Below are positions 9,099-17,975 of a DNA stretch of 64,000 bases, piece by piece; position 1 is the stretch's first letter; every line of letters begins with the position of its first letter. Below the pieces are notes generated by a model that made no database searches, was not told where the DNA came from, and saw nothing but the letters and a program-made list of their open reading frames with translations. The stretch lies in the NCBI GenBank assembly GCA_025060105.1, contig JANXCS010000007.1, forward strand, positions 52,159-116,158, written 5' to 3'. A program made the position numbers and the translations under genes. This stretch comes from Pseudothermotoga sp. GTDB lineage: Bacteria; Thermotogota; Thermotogae; Thermotogales; DSM-5069.

Positions 9099-10325
9099 AT
9101 GAAAAAGCTTTTGGTGGCTTTCTTTGTGTTACTCACTTTGATGGCTACGGCAAAAACGATCAAGATTGGAGCGATTCTACCGCTATCTGATATTACGGGA
9201 AGACAAGCAGCAAACGCTATGAAGCTCGCTGTGAAGGAGATCAACGAAGCTGGTGGCGTGCTTGGTATGCAGATTGAGCTGTTCATCATGGACGATGAAA
9301 TGAAACCTGAAAAAGGTGCAGCGGCAGTCGATAGACTTGCAACTGTGGAAAAGGTTGACTTTTTCGTTGGAGGGATGTCCAGTAGCGTCCATCTGGCACA
9401 GATACCGATTCTGAAGAAATACCAAAAAATAACGGTGTGGATAGGTGCAGCCTCTTACAGATGTGAAGAAGCAATAGGTCCAGATTCCGATTGGTATTTC
9501 CACCTGCATCCTTGGGACTATCTACAAGGTGAAAGCTATGCACACGGATGGCGAGCGATCACTCAAAAATATCCACAGGTAAAAATCGAGAAGATATTCT
9601 TGGCGTACGAAGAGGGGGCTTTCGGTACCAGTTCATTCAAGTCTTACCAAGATGAGTTCGAGCTTGCAAAGAAGGGCACAGGAGTTTGGGCAGGTTTAAT
9701 GAAAGATTTGAAAGGTGCACCGTTCAAGAGTGCAGCTCTGGGTGGCGGTGATTACAGGGCCGTCTTGCTACAAGCAAAACAGTACGATCCAGATTTGTTC
9801 ATCTGGGCAGGTTACGATGCTGATGCAATACCCATGTTAGTTCAAGCAAAGGAAATAGGTTTCGCACCAAAGTTATTCGTCGGAGCACCTCCAGGATGGC
9901 CTGCTGACTTTGGCAAGAACCCTCTATCGCACGGTGTTGTCCTTTACGGCATGTGGGCTCCCACTCTGAAAGAAGTCAGTCCGATAGCAAAACATTTCTG
10001 GAATGCTTACGTGAAAGAGTTCAATGAAGAACCTGCGACGTATTTCGCTCCCCTCGGTTATACCAACATAATGTTCCTTATTGAAGGTATCAAGAAAGCG
10101 GGTTCATTGGATAAAGATGCAATAATCAAAGCTCTCAGAGAGATCGAGTACGATTCACCTGTTGGAGGCGTTTTGAAGATTGCACCGAGCAGAATCATAA
10201 AGAATCAAGGTTTCAGAGCTCAAAAGATCTTACAGTGGCAGAACGGAGTCCAACACGTTATCTGGCCCTTCGAGTATGCCACTGCCCAGCTGATCTACCC
10301 CTTCCCAGGTTGGCAAGGCAGATGA
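9099..10325 (+). CDS. Liv/HAAT-type ABC transporter solute-binding protein (system 1)
   Basis: This is a periplasmic type I binding protein of 408 aa. It has an N-terminal signal peptide (MKKLLVAFFVLLTLMATA), then KIGAILPLSDITGRQAANAMKLA typical of the family. The ATG at 9099 is preferred over GTG 9090 because AAGAAAGGGG (9081-9090) is then correctly spaced. It is followed by a hairpin and the LivH, LivM, LivG and LivF homologues of the same system. Family members bind amino acids, amides or aromatic and aliphatic carboxylates. The neighbouring CoA-transferase and KAS III genes favour a carboxylic acid ligand (inference). Confidence 0.88.
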   Translation: MKKLLVAFFVLLTLMATAKTIKIGAILPLSDITGRQAANAMKLAVKEINEAGGVLGMQIELFIMDDEMKPEKGAAAVDRLATVEKVDFFVGGMSSSVHLAQIPILKKYQKITVWIGAASYRCEEAIGPDSDWYFHLHPWDYLQGESYAHGWRAITQKYPQVKIEKIFLAYEEGAFGTSSFKSYQDEFELAKKGTGVWAGLMKDLKGAPFKSAALGGGDYRAVLLQAKQYDPDLFIWAGYDADAIPMLVQAKEIGFAPKLFVGAPPGWPADFGKNPLSHGVVLYGMWAPTLKEVSPIAKHFWNAYVKEFNEEPATYFAPLGYTNIMFLIEGIKKAGSLDKDAIIKALREIEYDSPVGGVLKIAPSRIIKNQGFRAQKILQWQNGVQHVIWPFEYATAQLIYPFPGWQGR

Positions 10326-10332
10326 ACTATGG

Positions 10333-10350
10333 GCTGGGCTTCGGCCCAGC
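10333..10350 (+). terminator. Intercistronic hairpin after solute-binding-protein gene 1
   Basis: GCTGGGC (10333-10339) and GCCCAGC (10344-10350) form a perfect 7-bp stem closed by a C(TTCG)G tetraloop, an exceptionally stable fold. Only a weak TCTCTCC follows, so it more likely protects the upstream mRNA 3' end or partly terminates than acts as a full terminator. Confidence 0.75.
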
Positions 10351-10379
10351 TCTCTCCAATGTTGGAAGAGGTGAAGTGT

Positions 10380-11294
10380 GTGAGAAGGAACGTCGTCGGG
10401 TACTTCATACTTGCTGTTGTGTTGCTCATCGTAGCTTTGTTCAGACCTTACGCTTTCTTCTATGGTTTGCAGAGAGGAAGTCTCTACGGCATGATAGCAC
10501 TACCACTCGCACTCATACTCGGTATCGTCGGACTTTTGAACCTCGCGCATGGGGAATTTTTGACCCTATCGCTCTATCTCACCTATTCTTTGTTCGACAG
10601 ATTCAAAATCGATCCACTCGTTTCGATGCTCATGACCGTTCCGTTTCTTTTGGCGTTCGGATTCGCTGTGTACAAGTTGGTCATAGAAAGATCTTTGAAA
10701 GCTCACCATCTGAACCTTCTACTTTTGACCTTCGGTGTTTCGATAGTTATGGTCGAAACATTCAACATTGTTTGGACTTCCAGGCCGAGGAACATATACG
10801 TACCTTACGCAACAACGTCTGTGAACATCTTCGGTGTGCGCGTTGGTGGGTACGAATTCTTCTACACATTGATAGCCATGATGGTTTTGATTGGGTTGCT
10901 TATATTTCTCAAAAAGACTCGTCTTGGACAAGCAACTTATGCTGTGGGGCAAAATCCCAAAGGTGCAGCCATCGTTGGTATAAATGTGAAGTTGGTCTAT
11001 GCTTTCGTTTTCAGTCTTGCCGCAGGCTTGGTGGCATTGGCTGGTGCCTTTCTCAGCGTGAGAAGTTCGATCTTTCCACATGTTGGTGGCCCTTTCACGA
11101 TGAAATCTTTCAGTTTGACCGCCATGGCTGGATTAGGTAATCTCCCAGGCATAGTGTTGGCAGGTATCGTGCTAGCGGTCGCAGAAGAAATCGTGAAATC
11201 CATACCGAGATACACAGGTTGGGCAGATCTCGTGTTCTTCGTAGTGCTCATAGTAGCTATTGTGTTGAAAAGTTTCAGGAGGCGAGAAGGATGA
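10380..11294 (+). CDS. Branched-chain-type ABC permease LivH-like (system 1)
   Basis: This 304-aa polytopic membrane protein carries the LivH signature: RGSLYGMIALPLALILGIVGLLNLAHGEF near the N-terminus and GGPFTMKSFSLTAMAGLGNLPG in the later half. The frame opens at 10329, but that codon lies inside the intercistronic hairpin. GTG 10380, preceded by GGAAGAGGTG, is the better start. It forms the import channel with the LivM-like product that begins in the overlapping ATGA at 11291. Confidence 0.9.
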   Translation: MRRNVVGYFILAVVLLIVALFRPYAFFYGLQRGSLYGMIALPLALILGIVGLLNLAHGEFLTLSLYLTYSLFDRFKIDPLVSMLMTVPFLLAFGFAVYKLVIERSLKAHHLNLLLLTFGVSIVMVETFNIVWTSRPRNIYVPYATTSVNIFGVRVGGYEFFYTLIAMMVLIGLLIFLKKTRLGQATYAVGQNPKGAAIVGINVKLVYAFVFSLAAGLVALAGAFLSVRSSIFPHVGGPFTMKSFSLTAMAGLGNLPGIVLAGIVLAVAEEIVKSIPRYTGWADLVFFVVLIVAIVLKSFRRREG

Positions 11295-12199
11295 AATATC
11301 TTACGATATGCAGTCTTTGTGTGTTGTGTTTCTTGTTACCTTTCTTCGCGGGAGCGTACCTTGTGCATGTTCTCACTTCGATCATGATTTTTTTATCTTT
11401 GAGCCTGAGCTGGGACATGATGTTGAGAACGGGGCAACTTTCTTTCGGGATAGCGGGTTTCTTTGGATTGGGTGCCTATGCTTCGATCATCGCCGTCGAT
11501 GATTTCTCCGTTCATCCTTTGATGAGTATCTTCGTGGCAGCGATCTTCGCTGCATTGATCGCCTTGGGTTTGGGTTGGATCGTTTTGAGGTTACGGGAGA
11601 TATATTTCGCCATCACGACTTTGGCTTTATCTAGCGTTTTCATGATTTTCGCAAGGAATTTGAGCGATCTGACGGGAGGATCTGCGGGAAAGGTTCTCTA
11701 CGAATCGATTTTCGGTGGTGATCCAATCAAAACCTACTGGCTGGTCCTCTCGATAACTCTCATTGTGATCCTCACCTCCGAACTGTTCGAGCGGACAAGA
11801 ATCCATTTTGCGATAAGTTCCATCCGCAACGATGAAATTACTGCAAAGTGCTGTGGAGTAAACATATTCAAGTATCTACTGCTAGTTTTCGTTCTTACTT
11901 CAGCTATACAGGGTGCCATGGGCGCTCTCTATGCACAACAGTACGCTTTCGTTGAACCCGAAAGCACATTTTCAGCAAATTTCCTTTTACTTCCCATGTC
12001 TATGGCGCTCGTTGGTGGTATATATTCCACGATCGGTCCAATAATGGGGGCTTTGGCTCTAGGATTAGCTTCCGAATATCTCAAACTTGTGATGCCATAT
12101 GGACACCTCATAATCTATGGTTTCATATTGATCTTCACGATAATGTTCATGCCTAAAGGCATTTATGGAACCATCGTCAATAGATTCAAAAGTCGATAG
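11291..12199 (+). CDS. Branched-chain-type ABC permease LivM-like (system 1)
   Basis: The product is a 302-aa membrane protein with the LivM pattern: MMLRTGQLSFGIAGFFGLGAYAS early, a conserved cytoplasmic loop ISSIRNDEITAKCCGVN (the EAA-like coupling region), and a final FMPKGIYG. The ATG overlaps the livH stop codon as ATGA and has a GAGGCGAGAAGG Shine-Dalgarno. It pairs with the LivH-like subunit and docks the two downstream ATPases. Confidence 0.9.
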   Translation: MKYLTICSLCVLCFLLPFFAGAYLVHVLTSIMIFLSLSLSWDMMLRTGQLSFGIAGFFGLGAYASIIAVDDFSVHPLMSIFVAAIFAALIALGLGWIVLRLREIYFAITTLALSSVFMIFARNLSDLTGGSAGKVLYESIFGGDPIKTYWLVLSITLIVILTSELFERTRIHFAISSIRNDEITAKCCGVNIFKYLLLVFVLTSAIQGAMGALYAQQYAFVEPESTFSANFLLLPMSMALVGGIYSTIGPIMGALALGLASEYLKLVMPYGHLIIYGFILIFTIMFMPKGIYGTIVNRFKSR

Positions 12200-12211
12200 G
12201 GGGCTTCCGTT

Positions 12212-12925
12212 GTGTTGTTGAGAACTGAAAATCTAACTAAGCGATTTGGAGGTTTAGTTGCAATCAAATCGGTGAATTTGCAGATACAACCTGGAGAAAT
12301 ACTTGGTATCATAGGCCCCAACGGTGCGGGTAAAACTACCTTCACCAATTTGGTATCTGGTGTTCTTTATCCCACGGAGGGACGCATCTATTTTCACGAG
12401 AAGGATATAACGTTTACTCCAGCACATTTGCGAGCGCGGATGGGGATAGCTAGAACGTTCCAGCTTGTGCGTCCATTGAGAGATTTCACCGCACTTGAAA
12501 ACATCATGGTTTCTTTTCTTTTTGCCAAAGGCAAGTCCTTGTCCGAAGCACGTAAGTTTGCTGTACATGTGTGTGAACTCGTTGGTTTGGATAAACCCGA
12601 TAGAAAGCCTGATAAACTCACCGTTTTCGAGATGAAAAAATTAGAGATCGCAAGAGCGCTCGCGTGTGAACCAAGGTTGCTAATCCTAGATGAAGTCATG
12701 GCAGGATTAAACTATGAAGAGATGGAGCACATGATCCAATTGGTACGTCATTTACGACAAAAGGGTTTAACCATATGCGTTATAGAGCACGTGATGAGTG
12801 TGATAAACCAGCTGACTGATCGAGTTGTTGTGTTCGATAGGGGCGAGATCATCGCAGAAGGTTCTTATCAAAAGGTTGCTAACGATCCGAAAGTCGTGAG
12901 TGCCTATCTTGGGGAGGAAGCGTGA
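12212..12925 (+). CDS. ABC transporter ATPase LivG-like (system 1)
   Basis: The 237-aa nucleotide-binding subunit begins LRTENLTKRFGGLVAIKSV. It has Walker A GPNGAGKT and the LivG hallmarks RMGIARTFQLVRPL and Walker B LLILDEVMAGLN. The usual LSGGQ signature is replaced by KLTVFEMKKLEIARAL, a form seen in LivG-type ATPases. The start is GTG 12212, eight bases after AGGGGG. The stop overlaps the livF start. Confidence 0.9.
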   Translation: MLLRTENLTKRFGGLVAIKSVNLQIQPGEILGIIGPNGAGKTTFTNLVSGVLYPTEGRIYFHEKDITFTPAHLRARMGIARTFQLVRPLRDFTALENIMVSFLFAKGKSLSEARKFAVHVCELVGLDKPDRKPDKLTVFEMKKLEIARALACEPRLLILDEVMAGLNYEEMEHMIQLVRHLRQKGLTICVIEHVMSVINQLTDRVVVFDRGEIIAEGSYQKVANDPKVVSAYLGEEA

Positions 12926-13632
12926 TGCTGGAGATAGATCGATTGAACGTGGCATACGGTAAAGTCAAAGTCCTTTGGGATGTCTCACTCAAAGTGAAAG
13001 AAGGTGAAGCCGTTGGGCTGTTTGGTCCCAACGGTGCTGGTAAAACTACGCTTGTAAACAGTGTCTTGGGGTTTCTCAGACCGATCTCAGGTAAAATCTT
13101 CTTCGATGGAATTGAAATAACAAATTTAGAGACCCACAAGATCGTGAAACTAGGTATAGCACTCGTTCCACAGGAACGCGAGCTCTTTCCGGCCATGAGC
13201 GTTGAGGAAAATCTCAGGGCAGGTGCGAACTATGTACCACACGGAAGAGAAAAGATGAAAGAAGCCTTCGAGCTGGTTTTCACCCTCTTTCCCGTCCTCA
13301 AGGAAAGGTTGAAACAGAAAGTCGGAACGATGAGTGGTGGAGAGCAAAGAATGGTGGCGGTTGCAAGGGCTCTCATGTCTTTCCCAAAGGTTTTGATTCT
13401 TGATGAACCTTCCGTTGGATTACAACCATCGATCGTTTCAGAGCTCTTTTCAAAGCTTGCAGATATCAAAAAACGGGGCGTATCAATCCTCCTAATAGAA
13501 CAAAATGTAAGACAAGGTTTGAAGGTGGTCGAAAGGGGTTACGTGCTTGAAAACGGTAGAATAGTCATGGAGGATTCTTCACAGAATTTGATCAACAATG
13601 AACACGTGAAGAAAGCCTATCTTGGTTTGTAG
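12925..13632 (+). CDS. ABC transporter ATPase LivF-like (system 1)
   Basis: The 235-aa second ATPase of system 1 has Walker A GPNGAGKTT, the LivF segment LGIALVPQERELFPAMSVEENL, the ABC signature MSGGEQRMVAVARAL, Walker B VLILDEPSVGL and the C-terminal KKAYLGL. ATG 12925 overlaps the previous stop (TGATG) and is well placed after GGGGAGG; GTG 12922 is an alternative. An SDR gene follows 14 bp later without an obvious terminator. Confidence 0.9.
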   Translation: MLEIDRLNVAYGKVKVLWDVSLKVKEGEAVGLFGPNGAGKTTLVNSVLGFLRPISGKIFFDGIEITNLETHKIVKLGIALVPQERELFPAMSVEENLRAGANYVPHGREKMKEAFELVFTLFPVLKERLKQKVGTMSGGEQRMVAVARALMSFPKVLILDEPSVGLQPSIVSELFSKLADIKKRGVSILLIEQNVRQGLKVVERGYVLENGRIVMEDSSQNLINNEHVKKAYLGL

Positions 13633-13646
13633 GAAGGGGTGATTCT

Positions 13647-14393
13647 GTGAGATTGTCAGGAAAGGTGTGCATCATCACGGGAGCTGCGAGCGGTATCGGT
13701 AGAGCGGCAAGTTTGCTCTTCGCGAAAGAAGGTGCAACGGTCTGCGCATGTGATGTGTCAGAACAAGCTTTGAAGAAACTTGTCGAAGATGCTCAAGGGT
13801 TACCTGGTTCCATTGATCCTTATATTCTTGATGTGACCAACAGAGAACAAGTATTTAAGATCGTCGAACAAATCGTCGGTAAATACGGAAAGATCGATGT
13901 GCTTGTGAACAACGCTGGGATCACGAGGGATGCCTTGCTCGTTAAAATGACAGAGGAAGATTGGAATGCGGTGATCAACGTGAACCTCACAGGTGTGTTC
14001 AACATGACTCAAGCCGTCGCACCTCACATGATGAAAGCTCAAAAAGGATCGATCATCAATACCTCCTCAGTCGTTGGAATCTATGGAAACATTGGCCAGA
14101 CGAACTATGCGGCAACCAAAGGTGGCGTGATTGCGATGACAAAAACTTGGGCCAAAGAGCTCGCTCGGAAAGGTGCACAGATAAGGGTCAACGCTGTGGC
14201 TCCGGGGTTCATAAGAACACCCATGACGGAGAAAGTTCCAGAAAAGATCATCGAGGCGGTCGTGAGTCGAACACCATTGGCGCGAATGGGAGAACCAGAA
14301 GAAGTGGCAAATGTTTATTTGTTTCTCGCGAGTGACGAATCTTCTTACATCACAGGACAAGTGATCGGTGTAGATGGAGGTTTAACGATTTGA
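13647..14393 (+). CDS. FabG-like short-chain dehydrogenase (3-oxoacyl reductase type)
   Basis: The 248-aa classical SDR has the cofactor motif TGAASGIG (residues 11-18), NNAG (88-91), and the catalytic Ser141, Tyr154 and Lys158 in SSVVG...YAATK. The C-terminal SSYITGQVIGVDGGLTI is typical of FabG and acetoacetyl-CoA reductases. It interconverts a 3-hydroxyacyl and 3-oxoacyl thioester, most likely with NADP(H); D36 after the second strand leaves NAD possible. Placed between the two importers and near KAS III-like and CoA-transferase genes, it could make a 3-ketoacyl-CoA from an imported 3-hydroxy acid. GTG start with an AGGAAGGGGTG Shine-Dalgarno. Confidence 0.88.
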   Translation: MRLSGKVCIITGAASGIGRAASLLFAKEGATVCACDVSEQALKKLVEDAQGLPGSIDPYILDVTNREQVFKIVEQIVGKYGKIDVLVNNAGITRDALLVKMTEEDWNAVINVNLTGVFNMTQAVAPHMMKAQKGSIINTSSVVGIYGNIGQTNYAATKGGVIAMTKTWAKELARKGAQIRVNAVAPGFIRTPMTEKVPEKIIEAVVSRTPLARMGEPEEVANVYLFLASDESSYITGQVIGVDGGLTI

Positions 14394-14421
14394 AACTCAA
14401 CCTTTTGAGGGGGGATGCGTG

Positions 14422-15579
14422 GTGAAGAAACTGCTGGTTGTATCGTTCGTTTTAGCCGTGATCTTGACCTTTGCTGAGGTCGGAGTTTATCCAGACAAAA
14501 TCGTAGTTGGAACTTTCCAAGCGCTTTCTGGACCTTACGCGGTCATAGGTCAAGAGATGTCCAAAGGCTTGCTCGCTTACTTCAACTGGATCAACAAGAA
14601 CAACGGTGTTTACGGCAGGAAGATCGAATTGCTCATCGCGGATGATCAACTCAACCCAACCAGGACTGTCGTTGAAGTGAAGAGACTGGTTGAATCTGAC
14701 AAAGTTTTTGCAATCGTTGGCGGTCTTGGTACTTATGGGTGCCTAGCCGTCATGGATTATCTGGAACAGAACAAAGTACCGTTTGTCTACCAAGGTGCGG
14801 GTACAAGCTTGTTGGTCGTACCACCGAAGAGATACATCTTTGGAGTGCAGCCAGACTACACTTTGGAAGGTCAGCTCATCGCCAGATTCTTGGTCGAAAA
14901 TTTGAAGAAGAGAAAGATCGGAGTCATTTACATGGCGAACGATGTCGGTAAAGAAGGTCTAGCTGCAGTGAAAATGAGACTCGAAAAATATGGTATGAAG
15001 CCAGCCATCGAAATCGCTTACAATCCACTTGAAACGGATTACAGTGCGCTCGCAGTCGACGTGTTGAAAGTCTCACCGGATGCCATTGTGATATACGGCT
15101 TCTTGACGGACACTGTGAGATGGATCAAAACTTTAAGAGACTACGGTGTAGACGCTGCCATCGTGACCACCTATGCGAACGCAGATCCAAGCTTCATAAA
15201 CTTGGCTGGCAAGTACGCCGAGGGCGTTTATCTCACAGGATGGGTCCCGTTGGCAACACCAGATAGACCTGAGTTCTTGAGAGATTATCAAAGGGCTGTG
15301 GCCATATTCCAGGAAAGTTATCCCAACCAGATCATGTCTTCTTACGCTGTGGCCGGATTCATTGCAGCTGAAGTGTTCGTACAGGGTCTGCTAAGGGCTG
15401 GACCAGACCTATCCAGAGAGAAACTTGTTGAAGCCTTAGAGACCTTCAAGAATTGGAACGGTATCTTAGCGAAGGATATCACGTGGGGACCTGGTTTGAG
15501 ACGTGGAAAATCAACGATGTATTTCATGAAGATCGAAAAAGGTGCTTTCACAGCAGTGACAGATCTCATAGGACTTTGA
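14422..15579 (+). CDS. Liv/HAAT-type ABC transporter solute-binding protein (system 2)
   Basis: This 385-aa type I periplasmic binding protein has a signal peptide (about KKLLVVSFVLAVILTFA). The mature part opens with KIVVGTFQALSGPYAVIGQEMSKGLLAYFNWINKNNGVYGRKIELLIADDQ, a regular family start. GTG 14422 is preferred for spacing from GAGGGGGG; GTG 14419 is also possible. It belongs to the second importer, whose order here is binding protein, LivG, LivF, LivH, LivM. The ligand is unknown; the two binding proteins in this cluster differ enough to suggest different or sequential substrates. Confidence 0.87.
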   Translation: MKKLLVVSFVLAVILTFAEVGVYPDKIVVGTFQALSGPYAVIGQEMSKGLLAYFNWINKNNGVYGRKIELLIADDQLNPTRTVVEVKRLVESDKVFAIVGGLGTYGCLAVMDYLEQNKVPFVYQGAGTSLLVVPPKRYIFGVQPDYTLEGQLIARFLVENLKKRKIGVIYMANDVGKEGLAAVKMRLEKYGMKPAIEIAYNPLETDYSALAVDVLKVSPDAIVIYGFLTDTVRWIKTLRDYGVDAAIVTTYANADPSFINLAGKYAEGVYLTGWVPLATPDRPEFLRDYQRAVAIFQESYPNQIMSSYAVAGFIAAEVFVQGLLRAGPDLSREKLVEALETFKNWNGILAKDITWGPGLRRGKSTMYFMKIEKGAFTAVTDLIGL

Positions 15580-15581
15580 AT

Positions 15582-15607
15582 GAGGAAGGGGAAAGGCCCC
15601 CTTCCTC
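15582..15607 (+). terminator. Intercistronic hairpin after solute-binding-protein gene 2
   Basis: GAGGAAGGGG (15582-15591) pairs with CCCCTTCCTC (15598-15607), a 10-bp stem with a 6-nt loop followed by TTT. It begins three bases after the stop codon. The next gene starts 20 bp further on, so read-through must occur; the hairpin is probably a partial terminator or 3' stabiliser. Confidence 0.75.
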
Positions 15608-15626
15608 TTTGTCGGAGGTATGTGCA

Positions 15627-16397
15627 TTGGCTCTGTTAGAGATAAATTCACTGACTGTAAAGTTTGGTGGACTCGTTGCTGTGGATCATTTTTCCATGGC
15701 TGTGGAACAAGGCGAGATTCACTCTCTGATAGGTCCCAACGGGGCTGGAAAGACAACGGTTTTCAACGCGATAACTCGTGTAGTCAAGATTGATTCAGGC
15801 ACCATAAAGCTCGACGGTAAAGAATTGATCCATACCAGTCCACACCAGATCATCTCCATGGGCGTGGCGAGGACTTTTCAAAATGTTGCTGTGTTCAAGT
15901 ATATGACGGTACTAGAGAATTTCTATGTTGGTTATCACTGCAGAATCGAAGGAGGTTTATTGAACGATCTGTTTTCGAGTAAGAAAAAATTGATTCGAAA
16001 CTATGAGATGTACAAAAAAGCACTCCATGTGGCAGACTTTTTGGGTTTGAAAAGCAGACTTTTGAGTTATGCTGGAACGATACCTTTCTTTCATCAAAAG
16101 CTCGTTGAGATAGGACGCGCGCTCATGTCTGAGCCGAAGTTGATCCTTCTGGACGAACCAGCTGCAGGTTTGAATGAAACCGAGACTCAACAGATGATGT
16201 TGATCATTCGACGCATGAGGGATGAGATGGGTGTAACCGTTTTGCTGATAGAACACGACATGCGATTGGTGATGGATGTGTCGGACATAGTGACGGTCAT
16301 GGACTTTGGTAAGAAGATCAGCGAGGGGCGACCAGAGGTAGTTAGAAAGGATCCGCGGGTCATCAAAGCTTATCTGGGAGAGATGGAGGATGCTTGA
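15627..16397 (+). CDS. ABC transporter ATPase LivG-like (system 2)
   Basis: The frame is open far upstream inside the previous gene, but TTG 15627 lies eight bases after CGGAGG (15613-15618) and gives a normal 256-aa LivG beginning LALLEINSLTVKFGG. Walker A is GPNGAGKTT, followed by SMGVARTFQNVAVFKYMTVLENF and Walker B LILLDEPAAGLNETE. The signature region is atypical (GTIPFFHQKLVEIGRAL), as in system 1. The 3' end overlaps the next ATPase by 8 bp. Confidence 0.9.
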   Translation: MALLEINSLTVKFGGLVAVDHFSMAVEQGEIHSLIGPNGAGKTTVFNAITRVVKIDSGTIKLDGKELIHTSPHQIISMGVARTFQNVAVFKYMTVLENFYVGYHCRIEGGLLNDLFSSKKKLIRNYEMYKKALHVADFLGLKSRLLSYAGTIPFFHQKLVEIGRALMSEPKLILLDEPAAGLNETETQQMMLIIRRMRDEMGVTVLLIEHDMRLVMDVSDIVTVMDFGKKISEGRPEVVRKDPRVIKAYLGEMEDA

Positions 16398-17106
16398 GAT
16401 CAGAAACGTAACTGTCACCTACGGCCCAGTCATCGCCGTGAAGAACGTCTCACTTCGGGTAGATAAAGGCTCCATCACAGTGATACTCGGTGCCAACGGT
16501 TCGGGTAAATCGTCACTTCTGCAAGCCATTGTGGGTTTGAACAGAATCGCCTCTGGTCAGATAATCTTCGAAGGAGAGAGGATAGATAAATTGCAAGCAC
16601 ACGAGGTAGTCAAACGTGGATTGGTTCTTTGTCCTGACAGTAGGATGATCTTTCATAGGATGAGCGTTTTTGAAAACTTACAAGCAGGTGCATACCTGAG
16701 GAAAGATGATTTTTCCAGCGATTTAGAGTTCATTTTTAAACTTTTCCCCAGATTGAAAGAACGTCTGAAACAAAAAGCTGGCACGCTTTCAGGTGGAGAA
16801 AGACAGATGCTCGCGATAGCGAGAGCACTCATGGCAAAACCAAAACTACTCATGCTCGACGAACCTTCCACAGGTTTAGCACCGAATTTGGTCACCGAGA
16901 TCATGAAAGTGATCAAGCAAATAAATGAAGCTGGTGTGACGATCCTTTTGGTTGAACAGAGTGCTTATGCTGCTTTGAAGATTTCCAACTATGGCTATGT
17001 TTTACAAACGGGAAGGATAGTTCTCGAGGGTCCTTCTGAGCGATTGTTGAAGGACAGTTTCGTGATCGAAAGCTATTTAGGAGGGAAAATGGGTGTTTCT
17101 GAATAG
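16390..17106 (+). CDS. ABC transporter ATPase LivF-like (system 2)
   Basis: The 238-aa ATPase has Walker A GANGSGKSS, LVLCPDSRMIFHRMSVFENL, signature LSGGERQMLAIARAL and Walker B LLMLDEPSTGLAP. The ATG at 16390 sits in the end of the livG-like gene with a GGGAGAGATGGAGG Shine-Dalgarno. Its own stop lies 11 codon positions into the next gene's frame (14-bp overlap with 17093). Translational coupling along the operon is therefore tight. Confidence 0.9.
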   Translation: MLEIRNVTVTYGPVIAVKNVSLRVDKGSITVILGANGSGKSSLLQAIVGLNRIASGQIIFEGERIDKLQAHEVVKRGLVLCPDSRMIFHRMSVFENLQAGAYLRKDDFSSDLEFIFKLFPRLKERLKQKAGTLSGGERQMLAIARALMAKPKLLMLDEPSTGLAPNLVTEIMKVIKQINEAGVTILLVEQSAYAALKISNYGYVLQTGRIVLEGPSERLLKDSFVIESYLGGKMGVSE

Positions 17107-17971
17107 GTTGATTCTCGGTCTTTCCACTGGTGCTTTTTATTCCTTGACAGCCATAGGTATAGTACTCATATTCAAAGTTACAGGTCTGATGAACTTTGCC
17201 TACGGGAACATGGCGATGTTCATGGCGTATTTGACTTATACTTTCGTTGCCATGGGCTTTGGTTCTTGGGCTGCATTGATTCTCGTGATACCTATAAGTT
17301 CTCTCTTTGGTTACATGGTGGAACGTTTCACGTTGAGACCCTTGAAGAGGTTCTCACACGGCTCGATGTTGATAGTGACCTTCGGATTACTGATGATTTT
17401 AGAAGGACTCGCAACCCAGATATGGGGGACACAATACAAATCCATCCCAGAATTGATAGTGGGAAGACCGTTCGTACTGAGAGGCAACTTTGGGATAGTT
17501 GTGCTCAGAAGACAGGATCTTTTGCTCTTCACGATTTTGTTGGGTGTATCTGTAATGATCTTTCTACTTCTCAGATTCACGAAAGCTGGGATAGCCATGC
17601 GTGCTGTTTCCGAAAACGAGAGGGCAGCTCAACTGATGGGTATCAATCCAGGCAGGGTTGTATCTTGGTCTTGGATGGTTGGCACTGCGGTGGGAACGGT
17701 GGTTGCGGTACTCGGAGCACCAAAGACTTACGTTTCTCCAACGATGATGATCTATTATCAACTTCAAGGTTTCACTGCTGCGGTACTCGGAGGTTTCGAC
17801 AGCCTCCTTGGAGCTGTGTGTGGTGGATTGACTTTGGGTGTCATAGAGAACCTGATAGGTGGTTATATAAGCAACGAACTGAAAACGACCTTGTCACTGG
17901 GCATAATCGTCGCCATATTGCTCATTAGACCCCAAGGGTTGTTCGGGAGCGAAGAGATCAGGAGAGTGTAA
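17093..17971 (+). CDS. Branched-chain-type ABC permease LivH-like (system 2)
   Basis: The 292-aa membrane protein contains LILGLSTGAFYSLTAIGIVLIFKVTGLMNFAYGNMAMF, the coupling loop MRAVSENERAAQLMGINPGRV, and GFTAAVLGGFDSLLGAVCGG, all characteristic of LivH homologues. The GTG start at 17093 follows AGGAGGG. It partners with the LivM-hydrolase fusion 4 bp downstream. Confidence 0.9.
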   Translation: MFLNRLILGLSTGAFYSLTAIGIVLIFKVTGLMNFAYGNMAMFMAYLTYTFVAMGFGSWAALILVIPISSLFGYMVERFTLRPLKRFSHGSMLIVTFGLLMILEGLATQIWGTQYKSIPELIVGRPFVLRGNFGIVVLRRQDLLLFTILLGVSVMIFLLLRFTKAGIAMRAVSENERAAQLMGINPGRVVSWSWMVGTAVGTVVAVLGAPKTYVSPTMMIYYQLQGFTAAVLGGFDSLLGAVCGGLTLGVIENLIGGYISNELKTTLSLGIIVAILLIRPQGLFGSEEIRRV

Positions 17972-17975
17972 AAAA

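Noticed and set aside
10235..11140. 301-codon plus-strand frame with many Arg, Cys and His residues
   Set aside because: It is a shadow of the binding-protein 3' end and the LivH-like gene in another frame; composition is unlike a real protein.
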